Assembly: GCF_006352065.1 (NCBI RefSeq)
Contig: NZ_CP040915.1
Coordinates: forward strand, 3,100,001-3,164,000
Length of the DNA: 64,000 bases
Reading direction: 5' to 3'
DNA from: Georgenia yuyongxinii
Lineage (GTDB): Bacteria > Actinomycetota > Actinomycetes > Actinomycetales > Actinomycetaceae
The notes under the pieces are model-generated. The model was not told the DNA's origin and did not search any database. It saw nothing but the letters and a program-made list of their open reading frames with translations. Shown piece by piece: positions 46,124-54,306 of the stretch. Each line of letters opens with the position of its first letter. Position 1 is the first letter of the stretch. A program made the translations under genes and the position numbers.

Positions 46124-46939
46124 CTACTTGACCGCGCCGACCGTGAGGCCGTCGCGCAGCAGCCGGTAGCTGAGGGCGTAGACGAGGAGGATGGGGATCG
46201 AGGTGAGGACGGCGAGGGCCATCAGGCCCGGCCAGTTGATACCGAACGCCCCCACCTGCTGGGCGAGCAGGGCGCTGAGCGGGTAGGTGCCGGGCGAGAG
46301 GAACAGGTTCACGGCGTAGAGGAACTCGCCCCAGGCGAGCATGAACACGAGCGTGCCGGAGGTCGCGATGCCGTTGCGGGCCATGGGCAGGACCACGGAG
46401 AAGAACGAGCGCCGGACCGAGGCGCCATCGATGGAGGCGGCTTCCTCCAGCTCGATCGGCACGGCGCGGAAGAACGGCCGCATGAGCATCACGGCGAACG
46501 GGGTGAGCAGTGCGGTGTCGGCGAAGATCACGCCGAGCGTGCTGTCGAGGAGCCCCCAGTTCCCGAACACCTGGAACAGCGGGATGATGTTCGCCGTCTG
46601 CGGGAGCATCTGCAGGACGATGAGCAGTCCAAGCCCGATCGTCGCCACGTGGCCGCGCGTGCGGGCCAGGCCGTAGGCAGCCGGGACCGCGATGAGGAGC
46701 ACTAGAACGGTGGTCCCCACGGCGATGAGGACCGACTGCTGCAGGGCAGCCATGAGGTCACCGTTCAGCGCGTCCACGTAGGCGGTGGTGACGGGACGGA
46801 ACAGGAACGTCGCGTCGGAGGCGAAGACGTCTGCCGAGCTCTTGAACGACGTGAGGATGATCCACAGCAGCGGGATGCCGTACATGATGGCGAGCAGGAT
46901 CTTGATGGCCCCGGTGACGAGGCCGGCCTTGCGCCTCAT
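46124..46939 (-). CDS. Carbohydrate ABC transporter permease (CUT1, second subunit)
   Basis: A 271-residue permease of the MalG type with six hydrophobic helices. IPLLWIILTSFKSSADVF is the conserved N-terminal segment and ELEEAASIDGASVRRSFFSV is the EAA loop that contacts the ATPase. No ATPase gene is in this operon; CUT1 systems in actinobacteria often share an MsiK-type ATPase encoded elsewhere. ATG 46939 overlaps the stop of the first permease (ATGA). Confidence 0.93.
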   Translation of the reverse strand: MRRKAGLVTGAIKILLAIMYGIPLLWIILTSFKSSADVFASDATFLFRPVTTAYVDALNGDLMAALQQSVLIAVGTTVLVLLIAVPAAYGLARTRGHVATIGLGLLIVLQMLPQTANIIPLFQVFGNWGLLDSTLGVIFADTALLTPFAVMLMRPFFRAVPIELEEAASIDGASVRRSFFSVVLPMARNGIATSGTLVFMLAWGEFLYAVNLFLSPGTYPLSALLAQQVGAFGINWPGLMALAVLTSIPILLVYALSYRLLRDGLTVGAVK

Positions 46940-47880
46940 TCCGACTCCTCCCGCTTGATGCTGCGGGCGTAGACCACCGCGAGGACGATGACGAACAGCA
47001 CCGCGATCACGGAGGTCGAGGCGCCGAGGCCGAAGTCGTAGCGGCTGAACGCCTGGAGGTACCCGAGGAACGGCAGGGTGTTGGTGGCCGTGCCTGGACC
47101 GCCGTAGGTCATCACGTAGATGTAGTCGAAGCTGCGGAACCCGAAGACGATCGTCAGCACGAGCAGCACCAGCGCGGTGGGCCGCGCGGCCGGGATCATG
47201 ATGTGCCGGATCTCCTGCCAGCGGGAGACGCCGTCGAGCGCGGCCGCCTCGAAGACCTCGGGATTGATGTTCATCAGCGCCGCCCGGAACACCAGCGCGT
47301 TGAACGGGATGCAGGCCCAGGCGTTGACGAACGCCACCGACCACAGGGCCCAGTACTGGTCGTACAGGAACGGCAGTGCGGTGTCCGTCAGGCCGATCCA
47401 CCGGGCGACGACGTTGAGCAGGCCCGCGTCGGCGAAGAGGAACTTCCATACGCTGCCGTTGACCACCGGCGGCAGCGCCCAGACGAAGACCATCAGCGCC
47501 AGCACCACCTCCGACCAGCGGCCGGCGGTGCGCAGCGCCACCGCGGCCGCCAGGCCGCCGACCATGGAGACGATCGTGACGGCGACGACGAACACCAGCG
47601 TGCGGGTCAGGGCCGCGGTGGTGTCGCCCGAGGCGATCCCGTCGCGGAAGTTCTCCAGCCCGGTGAACACCCACTCCGAGTTCAGTGTCACGGAGGTGAC
47701 GTCGCTCAGGCTCATCCGCACGAGGGTCATGAGCGGGTAGATGGCGAACAGGGCGAGGAAGACGGCGGCCGGGAGCAGGAAGAGGTACCGGCTGTGGCGC
47801 CGGGCGCGCCACGGGGACGGACGGGCGGCCGCCCGTCCCCGCGCCGACCGCGTGGGCACTGATGTGTCGATCACCGCCAT
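46936..47880 (-). CDS. Carbohydrate ABC transporter permease (CUT1, first subunit)
   Basis: A 314-residue MalF-type permease: basic N-terminus, six helices starting YLFLLPAAVFLALFAIYPL, and an EAA loop NPEVFEAAALDGVSRWQEIR. The final helix ends in KREESE. It follows the binding-protein gene by 40 bp, with GGAGGGTC before ATG 47880. Together with the next permease it forms the membrane channel for the sugar delivered by the lipoprotein. Confidence 0.93.
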   Translation of the reverse strand: MAVIDTSVPTRSARGRAAARPSPWRARRHSRYLFLLPAAVFLALFAIYPLMTLVRMSLSDVTSVTLNSEWVFTGLENFRDGIASGDTTAALTRTLVFVVAVTIVSMVGGLAAAVALRTAGRWSEVVLALMVFVWALPPVVNGSVWKFLFADAGLLNVVARWIGLTDTALPFLYDQYWALWSVAFVNAWACIPFNALVFRAALMNINPEVFEAAALDGVSRWQEIRHIMIPAARPTALVLLVLTIVFGFRSFDYIYVMTYGGPGTATNTLPFLGYLQAFSRYDFGLGASTSVIAVLFVIVLAVVYARSIKREESE

Positions 47881-47920
47881 GGCTGACCCTCCAGTGATTC
47901 GTGCGACCGGTGCCGGGCGC

Positions 47921-49210
47921 TCAGCCGAGGAGCGTCTGGAGCTTGGTCATCACCTGCGCCGCGGCCTGCTGGGGCGTCATCTGGCCAGCCAGGGCGGAGC
48001 TCCAGGCCTGTCCCACGGAGGTCTGCAGGTCCGCGACCGCCTCCGGCGGCACGACGGCGTCGGGGTAGTTGGCGCCCATCTCGTTCAGCGTCTGCGAGAA
48101 CGGGGCCAGCAGCGGGTCGTCCGTGACGGCGGCGTCCTGGGACGCGTCGGCACGCGACGGGATGGACCCGACGAGCTCGACAGCCTTGGCCTGCCCCTCG
48201 GCCGAGAGGTACGTGGCCTGCAGGTACACCCAGGCCAGGTCGGGGTTCGCGCTGAAGGCGCCGATGGACTGGCCTTCTCCGCCGAGGTAGACCTTGCCCG
48301 AATCGCCCAGCGGGAGCGCGACGACGCCGTACTCGAAGGAGGCGTCCGTGGCGGCGGCCCCGGACTGCCAGTTGCCGTTCTCGGCAAAGGCCACCTTGCC
48401 GGAGGTGAACTGCTGGAAGGGGACGGTCTGATCCCACGTCACGGCCTCTTGGGAGAGGAAGCCGTCATCGATCCAGCCGCGGACCATCTCGAAGCCGGCG
48501 GTGAGCGCGGCCTCGTCGGGATCGGCGTAGTCGAAGCCCTGACTGGTCAGCCACGGGTAGGCCTGCCACTCGCCCTGTGACTGCGGCAGGCCGGAGAGCG
48601 TGATGCCCATGTAGCCGGCGTCCTTGGCCGTGGCCATGGCGGCCTCGAGCTCGTCGAGCGTGGTGGGCGGCTCGACGCCGATCTCCGCCAGGATGTCGGC
48701 GTTGTACCAGAGGCCCAGCAGGTTCACGTAGCCCTGCACGGCGTAGATGTTGTCGTCCATGCCGTGGATGACCGACTCGGGCAGCTGGTCCGCGTCGGCG
48801 TAGCCGTCCCAGTACTCGTTCAGAGGCGCCAGGGCGCCGGCCATGGCGAGGGTGCTCCACTCGGCGCCGTTGAAGACGACGACGTCGGGTCCCTGCTGCG
48901 CACCGGCGGCGGAGATCACCTTGGAGTTCATCTGGTCGTACGGGACGAAGACGTTGTTGACGGTCACGCCGTCGTGCGCCTCCTCGAACATGGCCGCGTA
49001 GTCGTCCATGAGCTGGACCTGGTTGTCCGCGTTGAAGTAGTGCCAGACGGTGAGCTCGGCGCTCTCGCCGCCCGCGGCGCTCTCACCGCCCTCCGGCGCG
49101 GTGGCGTCGCCCCCGCCAGAGCATGCGGCTAGGACGAGTGTGCCCGCCGTGATCGCTGCGGCGGCGGCCGCGAGCCGCCGGGTCCGCGCTGACCTGATGG
49201 TGATGTTCAC
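47921..49210 (-). CDS. Sugar ABC transporter substrate-binding lipoprotein
   Basis: A 429-residue extracytoplasmic solute-binding protein. The signal peptide ends in the lipobox LVLAACSGG, so Cys is the lipidated residue near position 30. Mature text includes LTVWHYFNADNQVQ, EEAHDGVTVNNVFVPYDQM and QSQGEWQAYPWLTSQGF, typical of family 1 sugar-binding proteins. GTG 49210 follows a perfect GGAGGAA. It is the first gene of the operon and faces the LacI regulator across a 140-bp region. Ligand unknown; an arabino-oligosaccharide is suggested by the linked GH127 gene. Confidence 0.93.
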   Translation of the reverse strand: MNITIRSARTRRLAAAAAAITAGTLVLAACSGGGDATAPEGGESAAGGESAELTVWHYFNADNQVQLMDDYAAMFEEAHDGVTVNNVFVPYDQMNSKVISAAGAQQGPDVVVFNGAEWSTLAMAGALAPLNEYWDGYADADQLPESVIHGMDDNIYAVQGYVNLLGLWYNADILAEIGVEPPTTLDELEAAMATAKDAGYMGITLSGLPQSQGEWQAYPWLTSQGFDYADPDEAALTAGFEMVRGWIDDGFLSQEAVTWDQTVPFQQFTSGKVAFAENGNWQSGAAATDASFEYGVVALPLGDSGKVYLGGEGQSIGAFSANPDLAWVYLQATYLSAEGQAKAVELVGSIPSRADASQDAAVTDDPLLAPFSQTLNEMGANYPDAVVPPEAVADLQTSVGQAWSSALAGQMTPQQAAAQVMTKLQTLLG

Positions 49211-49254
49211 GCCATTCCTCCGGATCGTCTTTGAGTGAGGTTTGTGGTGAGGCG

Positions 49255-49273
49255 AAACGGTCCGAAACCGTTT
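49255..49273. promoter_or_regulatory. LacI-type operator palindrome
   Basis: Inverted repeat AAACGGT-CCGAA-ACCGTTT between the divergent binding-protein and regulator genes, 45 bp upstream of the former. Size and AAACG...CGTTT character fit LacI-family operators. A TATGAT at 49314-49319 may be the -10 of the regulator gene. Confidence 0.6.
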
Positions 49274-49350
49274 TCGTTACCGTATCGCGTGGCTATCAAC
49301 ACGTCAACAGCGCTATGATCTCAACCGGTTCACGGAGGAGGTGCGGCCCA

Positions 49351-50376
49351 ATGGCCCAGGACGCCATGGCGCGACCACGAGGTGCGACTCTCCGCGATGT
49401 CGCCACCGTTGCCGGGGTGTCGGTCTCGACCGCCTCCAAGGCCCTCAACGGGCGCGCGCACGTGCATCCGGACACCCGCCGCCGGGTGATGGACGCCGCG
49501 GAACGGCTCTCGTTCACCCCGAACGTGCTCGCACAGAACCTCACCTCGGGCCAGAGCGGCACGGTCGGGCTCATCACCAACGACCTCGAGGGCCGTTTCT
49601 CGATCCCGATCCTCATGGGGGCGGAGAACGCGTTCGGTGCGGGAAAGATGTCGGTGTTCCTGTGCGACGCCCGCGGGGACGCGATCCGGGAGCGGTACCA
49701 CCTGCAGGCGCTGCTGAGCCGCCGGGTGGACGGGATCATCGTGGTGGGCAGCCGGACGGACGTGCGCCCGTCTCTGGGCCACGAGATCCCGGTCCCAGTG
49801 GTGTACGTGTACGCCCCATCGGACGATCCCGAGGACCTCTCGCTCGTGCCTGACAACGTAGGCGCCGGCCACCAGGCGGTGGACCACCTCCTGTCGATCG
49901 GGCGCCGCACCATCGCCCACATCGCGGGCGACCCGACCTACGCGGCCGCCCAGGATCGGGTGCGCGGGATCCAGCACGCCATGGCGGCCGCCCAGCTGCC
50001 GCTCGTCGCCCCGACGCCGTTCGGGAACTGGTCCGAGGCCTGGGGCCGGGCCGCCACCCGGCAGCTGTTGGCTACCCATCCCGAGGTCGACGGCCTGATC
50101 TGCGGCAGCGACCAGATCGCCCGCGGCGCCCTCGACACCCTGCGCGACCTGGGGCGCGACGTCCCCCGGGACGTGGCCGTCGTCGGGTTCGACAACTGGG
50201 AGATCCTCGCGACCGGCTCGGCTCCGCCGCTGACGAGCGTGGACATGAGCTTCCAGGCGCTCGGCCGGATGGCGGCCGAACGTGTCTTCGCCGCGCTCGA
50301 CGGCGAGCAGGGGTCCGGCGTCCTCACCCAGCCGTGCCGCCTGGTGGTACGCGGCTCGACCATCGAAGGGGCCTGA
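49351..50376 (+). CDS. LacI-family transcriptional regulator
   Basis: A 341-residue repressor-type protein. The N-terminal helix-turn-helix reads ATLRDVATVAGVSVSTASKALNG with the hinge RVMDAAERLSFTPNVLAQNL, followed by a periplasmic-binding-protein-like sensor (TVGLITNDLEGRFSIPIL, VVGFDNWEILATGSAPPLTS). It is divergent from the sugar-transport/GH127 operon, whose control region holds the palindrome at 49255-49273, so it probably represses that operon and itself until a sugar binds. ATG 49351 lies after CGGAGGAGG at a slightly long distance; the in-frame ATG at 49366 is an alternative. Confidence 0.93.
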   Translation: MAQDAMARPRGATLRDVATVAGVSVSTASKALNGRAHVHPDTRRRVMDAAERLSFTPNVLAQNLTSGQSGTVGLITNDLEGRFSIPILMGAENAFGAGKMSVFLCDARGDAIRERYHLQALLSRRVDGIIVVGSRTDVRPSLGHEIPVPVVYVYAPSDDPEDLSLVPDNVGAGHQAVDHLLSIGRRTIAHIAGDPTYAAAQDRVRGIQHAMAAAQLPLVAPTPFGNWSEAWGRAATRQLLATHPEVDGLICGSDQIARGALDTLRDLGRDVPRDVAVVGFDNWEILATGSAPPLTSVDMSFQALGRMAAERVFAALDGEQGSGVLTQPCRLVVRGSTIEGA

Positions 50377-50403
50377 GCGAGTTCGCGCGAGGTGTCGGGC
50401 GAC

Positions 50404-51699
50404 TCAGGCCCCGCCGCCCACCGTCAGCCGCGGCGTGCCCGCCCACCGCGCGGCATCGGTCACCCGACGCCCGTCGAAGAGGAGCCGCACCCCGGGCAGG
50501 TCCGCCGGGGTCAGGTCGGCGTACTCGGGGTGGTCGGCCTGCACGATCGCCAGGTCCACCGGCTCGGCGAGGTGGTACGGCGTCCAGCCGAACCCGGCGA
50601 GCTCGTCGTCGGAGAACATCGGGTCGTGCACGGCCACCTCCGCACCGCGCGCCCGCAGCGCGTCCACCGTGGCGAACACCCCGGAGAACGCCGTCTCCTT
50701 GACCCGACCGCGGTAGGAAGCGCCGAGCACGACGGCGCGCAGCCCGCTCAGGTCGCCGAGCACCTCGGCGGCCCGGTCCACCACGTACTGCGGCATGGCG
50801 GCATTCGACTGCCGCGCCATGCGCACGATCGAGGCGTCGGGGTCGGTGGACAGGTACAGGCGCGGGTAGACCGGGATGCAGTGCCCGCCGACGGCGATGC
50901 CGGGGCGATGGATGTGCGAGTACGGCTGGGAGTTGCAGGCCTCGATGACCTTGTACACGTCGATGCCGGCCTTGTCCGCGAACAGCGCGAACTGGTTGGC
51001 CAGGCCGATGTTGACGTCCCGGTAGGTGGTCTCGGCCAGCTTGGCCATCTCCGCGGCCTCGGCCGTCCCCATGTCCCACACCCCGTTCGGCCGCGGCAGG
51101 TCCGCACGCTCGTCGAAGGTCAGCACCGACTCGTAGAACTCCACCGCCCGGGCGGTGCCGGCGTCGGACAGCCCGCCGACCAGCTTGGGGTAGCGGCGCA
51201 GGTCCTGGAACACCCGCCCCGTGAGCACCCGCTCCGGGGAGAAGACCAGGTGGAAGTCCTCCCCCTCGCGCAACCCGGAGAGCTCCTCGATGAGCGGCTT
51301 CCACCGGCTCCGCGTGGTCCCGACGGGCAGCGTGGTCTCGTAGGAGATCAGCGTGCCCGGCGTGAGGTGCTCGGCGAGGGACCGGGTGGCGGCGTCCATC
51401 CAGGCGAAGTCCGGTTCCCACGTGGCGTCGTCGACGAACAGCGGGACCACGACGACGACGGCGTCCGCGCCGGGAATGGCCGCTGCGTAGTCCGTGGTCG
51501 CCTTCAACCGCCCGGCCGGGACGAGCTCGCCGAGCTTGTCCTGCAGGTGGGCCTCGCCGGGGAACGGCTCGGTGCCGGCGTTGACGAGGTCGACGATCTG
51601 CTGCTGCACGTCCACGCCGATGACCTCGTGCCCGGCGTCCGCGAACTGGACGGCCAGGGGCAGGCCGATCTTGCCCAGGGCGACGACGGCAATACGCAT
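50404..51699 (-). CDS. Nucleotide-sugar dehydrogenase (WecC/VipA-like)
   Basis: A 431-residue NAD-dependent UDP-sugar 6-dehydrogenase. VVALGKIGLPLAVQFADAGH opens the Rossmann domain; EPFPGEAHLQDKL, ISYETTLPVGTTRS, FSPERVLTGRVFQDL and VGGHCIPVYPRLYL with the catalytic Cys274 follow, the last motif being typical of the UDP-ManNAc/UDP-GlcNAc dehydrogenase branch rather than UDP-glucose dehydrogenase. The C-terminal domain has LGASYRGRVKETAFSG. ATG 51699 has GGAGCT upstream. The product would be a UDP-hexosaminuronate for a surface glycan; no partner epimerase is in the window. Confidence 0.9.
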   Translation of the reverse strand: MRIAVVALGKIGLPLAVQFADAGHEVIGVDVQQQIVDLVNAGTEPFPGEAHLQDKLGELVPAGRLKATTDYAAAIPGADAVVVVVPLFVDDATWEPDFAWMDAATRSLAEHLTPGTLISYETTLPVGTTRSRWKPLIEELSGLREGEDFHLVFSPERVLTGRVFQDLRRYPKLVGGLSDAGTARAVEFYESVLTFDERADLPRPNGVWDMGTAEAAEMAKLAETTYRDVNIGLANQFALFADKAGIDVYKVIEACNSQPYSHIHRPGIAVGGHCIPVYPRLYLSTDPDASIVRMARQSNAAMPQYVVDRAAEVLGDLSGLRAVVLGASYRGRVKETAFSGVFATVDALRARGAEVAVHDPMFSDDELAGFGWTPYHLAEPVDLAIVQADHPEYADLTPADLPGVRLLFDGRRVTDAARWAGTPRLTVGGGA

Positions 51700-51779
51700 G
51701 GAGCTCCTCAGGTGGTCGGTGGCGCCACAGACGCGGCGGACGCGTTTGACAGCATAATCTTCGGCCCCCGGCCCGGCCT

Positions 51780-52940
51780 GTGACCGAGGCCCCACGTACG
51801 CTGCGGCGTATGCGGTCCGCTGGGACGAGGGCGACGGCGCTGGGCGCCGACCGCGGCCCCGGCCGGCCCGGGCGGCTCACCGGTCTGGACTGGGCCCGCG
51901 GGCTCGTCGCCCTCGTCCTGGTCGGCACCGAGTCGGTCCTAGCGCCGCGGCCCGCGCAGCTCGTGCACGCGGAGTGGACCGGCGTGACGGCCTATGACCT
52001 GATCTTCCCGTTGTTCGTGCTGCTGGCGGGCTGCGGCATGGCGTTGGCGTACCAGAACGAGGTCCCGGCCCGCCGCACGGCCAGGCAGGTGCTGGTCCTG
52101 CTGCTGGCCGGGCTGGCCTACAACGTGGCGACGACGGCGGAGGTCACCTGGGCGACGTTCCGCGTCACCGGCCCGTTGCAGGTCTTCGCCGTGCTCGTGC
52201 TCGTCATCGCGCCGCTGCACCGGGTCATCCGCACGGCCCGCGCCTGGGCGGTCCTCACCCTGCTCGCCGCCGTCGGCCACGCCGTCGCCCTGGCTGCGTG
52301 GGCGGGCCGGTGCGGTGGTGAGCTGACGCCGGGATGCAACCCGTCACGAACGATCGACGGTGCGCTGTTCGGCGCGCACATGTACGCCCAGGGCGCGCTC
52401 GGCCACGACCCCGAGGGCGTCGTCGCCATCGCCGGCGCCTTCGTGACCGCGGCCGCCGGGGTCACCGCCGGACATCTGGTCGCGCGGTACCGGCGGGCCC
52501 CGCTCGCGCCGCTGTACCTGCTCGCATGGGCAGCCGGGTGCTTCGGCGCCGGGGCCGCGCTGGCGCAGTGGGTGGAGCCGATGAAGCGGCTGTGGACACC
52601 CAGCTTCGCGCTCACCACCGCCGCCGCAGGGATCCTCCTGGTCGCCGTCGGCCTTGCCCTGCATGACGGTCCCGCGCCGGCGTGGTGGGCGACCGTGCGG
52701 GTGCGGCTGGCGGTGCCGCTTGTCGCGGTGGGCCGCAACAGCCTGCTCGTCTACTTCGGGTCCAGCGCGGTGCTTGCGCTGCTCCTCCGCAGGGGCGGGG
52801 AGCCGTCGGCGGCGGTGCGCATCGCCGACGCCGTCAGCCGGGACGGGGACCCGCGCCTGGAGTTCGCCTTGCTCTCGGTCGCCGCCTGGTGGCTGCTCGC
52901 CCTCGTGCTGCACCGGTGGCGGATCTATGTGCGCGCGTGA
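51780..52940 (+). CDS. Multi-pass membrane protein, heparan-alpha-glucosaminide N-acetyltransferase-like
   Basis: A 386-residue protein with about ten hydrophobic helices. The opening RLTGLDWARGLVALVLVGTE followed by DLIFPLFVLLAGCGMALAYQ resembles the DUF1624/DUF5009 acyltransferase families (LDxxRGxxxxxM... then DxxxPxFxFxxG). The C-terminal part has PLVAVGRNSLLVYFGSSAV. Such proteins move acetyl groups across the membrane to sugars. The start is uncertain: GTG 51780 or ATG 51810, neither with a clear ribosome site. It is divergent from the dehydrogenase. Function is by family resemblance only. Confidence 0.7.
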   Translation: MTEAPRTLRRMRSAGTRATALGADRGPGRPGRLTGLDWARGLVALVLVGTESVLAPRPAQLVHAEWTGVTAYDLIFPLFVLLAGCGMALAYQNEVPARRTARQVLVLLLAGLAYNVATTAEVTWATFRVTGPLQVFAVLVLVIAPLHRVIRTARAWAVLTLLAAVGHAVALAAWAGRCGGELTPGCNPSRTIDGALFGAHMYAQGALGHDPEGVVAIAGAFVTAAAGVTAGHLVARYRRAPLAPLYLLAWAAGCFGAGAALAQWVEPMKRLWTPSFALTTAAAGILLVAVGLALHDGPAPAWWATVRVRLAVPLVAVGRNSLLVYFGSSAVLALLLRRGGEPSAAVRIADAVSRDGDPRLEFALLSVAAWWLLALVLHRWRIYVRA

Positions 52941-53040
52941 GAGCCCGTCGAGATTCTATTCTCTGCATTTCCGGTCGCGTGTGAAGTGTGCACTACCGCA
53001 CTCATGAAACACACCGACGCGTACTTGCCAGCATCGCGGT

Positions 53041-53946
53041 TCACCTCACGAACGGGACCGCCGGGAGACGGGAATCGTCGGAGGGCCCGAGGGGCTTGAG
53101 CACCTCCCGCTCGAGCACCTGAGCCACCCCGTCCTCGGCGGCCGCCGGCGCGAGGTGCGCGGCCGCCGCGATGGCCTCGGGGTGCCCACCTTGCATCGCG
53201 TAGCCGGCGCCTGCCCAGGCGAGCATCTCCACGTCGTTGGGCATGTCCCCGAAGGCGATGACCTCCGTGTGGTGCACCCCAAGGGAGCTTGCGAGGGCGG
53301 CCAGTGTCGAGGCTTTCGAGACGTCTCGCGGACCGAGCTCGAGCAGTGCGAGACCTGTGCTGGAGTGGGTGGGAACCGCAAGGTCGCCAACGGCCTCCCG
53401 GCCGACGGCGAGCAGCTCGTCGGGGCTCAGCGTGGCGCTCAGCGCGACAACCTTGATGATCGGCTCGTCGTCGAGGAGCTGCTCGATACGAGGCGCCTCG
53501 GGCATCGCCGCCACGGTACGCGGCGCCAGGCTCTCCACGTGCACCCCGCCGCGGACAGCGCGGTAGCCGGCCTCCGCACGGAACTCGTGCGGTGTCTCGA
53601 TCGCGAAGAGCACGTCCCGGACGCGACGCCGCAACGCATCGACCACTTCGTGGACGGTGGCTGCGGTGAGGCGATGGCGGGTCAGCATCCTGCGGGCCGA
53701 ATCTATGACCACTGCGCCGTTCGCGGCGATCACCGTGCCGCGGTGCCCTGTCGCCTCGAGGATCGGTGTCACCCACCGCGGCGGCCTGCCGGTGGCGAGG
53801 ACGACGTGGGTTCCGGCGTCCGTGCAGGCTGCCAGCGCTTTTCGCGTCCGGGCGGAGATGGTGCCGCCATGGGGAAGGATCGTGCCGTCGATATCGGTTG
53901 CCACCAAACGGTAGGTGGGGGCGCCGGCCACATTCATTTCCGCCAA
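53041..53946 (-). CDS. Cof-type HAD-family phosphatase
   Basis: A 301-residue cytoplasmic hydrolase. VATDIDGTILPHGGTIS carries the nucleophile and acid/base aspartates (DxD); LATGRPPRWV is motif 2; KVVALSATLSP lies before motif 3, and FGDMPNDVEMLAWAGAGYAM is motif 4 with the metal aspartates. Class IIB (Cof) HADs remove phosphate from sugar phosphates or nucleotides. TTG 53946 has GAGGAG close upstream and is preferred; ATG 53937 is too far from it. It sits 361 bp from the transketolase operon, so a role in the same sugar metabolism is possible but unproved. Confidence 0.88.
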   Translation of the reverse strand: MAEMNVAGAPTYRLVATDIDGTILPHGGTISARTRKALAACTDAGTHVVLATGRPPRWVTPILEATGHRGTVIAANGAVVIDSARRMLTRHRLTAATVHEVVDALRRRVRDVLFAIETPHEFRAEAGYRAVRGGVHVESLAPRTVAAMPEAPRIEQLLDDEPIIKVVALSATLSPDELLAVGREAVGDLAVPTHSSTGLALLELGPRDVSKASTLAALASSLGVHHTEVIAFGDMPNDVEMLAWAGAGYAMQGGHPEAIAAAAHLAPAAAEDGVAQVLEREVLKPLGPSDDSRLPAVPFVR

Positions 53947-54306
53947 GATTCTCCTCGTTTACGCCGTTCAACAGTCTCGCATGCACCGGGCACTCCAGGA
54001 AATCTCCCTGCAGTTGACCGCCGAGATGGAAAGCGTGCACCACGCCGACGTCACCACCGGCGGTCGCTACGCCGTCGGCGGTGACGAGGTCTGGCTGGTC
54101 GGGTCGACGGTGTCGGGGTGAACCTGGCGGGCTAGCCGCGCGGGCGGGGACTCTCACACGGGGCCCGCACCACGCCCGAGGCCACCGTGTCGCCATCGGC
54201 ACCCGGACGAACGGATCGGGGAGCTTTCGTCAGGTATGCCCTGACGAAAGCTCCCCGATCGTGTGGAGAAGGCCCTGCCAGGCGGTCACCGCCGGGCGTG
54301 AAGCTC
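53947..54306. other. 360-bp region with a gene fragment and palindrome copy 5
   Basis: Between the HAD phosphatase start and the transketolase stop, both minus strand. A plus-strand frame at 53981-54121 (46 codons, MHRALQEISLQLTAEMESVH... to VGSTVSG) has strong third-position GC bias but no ribosome site and no family I recognise; it may be the tail of a lost gene. Palindrome copy 5 is at 54214-54260. Confidence 0.4.
54214..54260. repeat. Dispersed 47-bp palindrome, copy 5 (perfect)
   Basis: Perfect 21-bp arms, GATCGGGGAGCTTTCGTCAGG and its exact complement, with loop TATGC. It lies 46 bp beyond the transketolase stop and could act as its terminator. It is the best-preserved copy of the five. 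Confidence 0.9.

Noticed and set aside
51745-51756. TTGACA followed by CATAAT as a promoter for the acyltransferase-like gene
   Set aside because: The two boxes are adjacent rather than 16-18 bp apart, so they cannot act as a -35/-10 pair.
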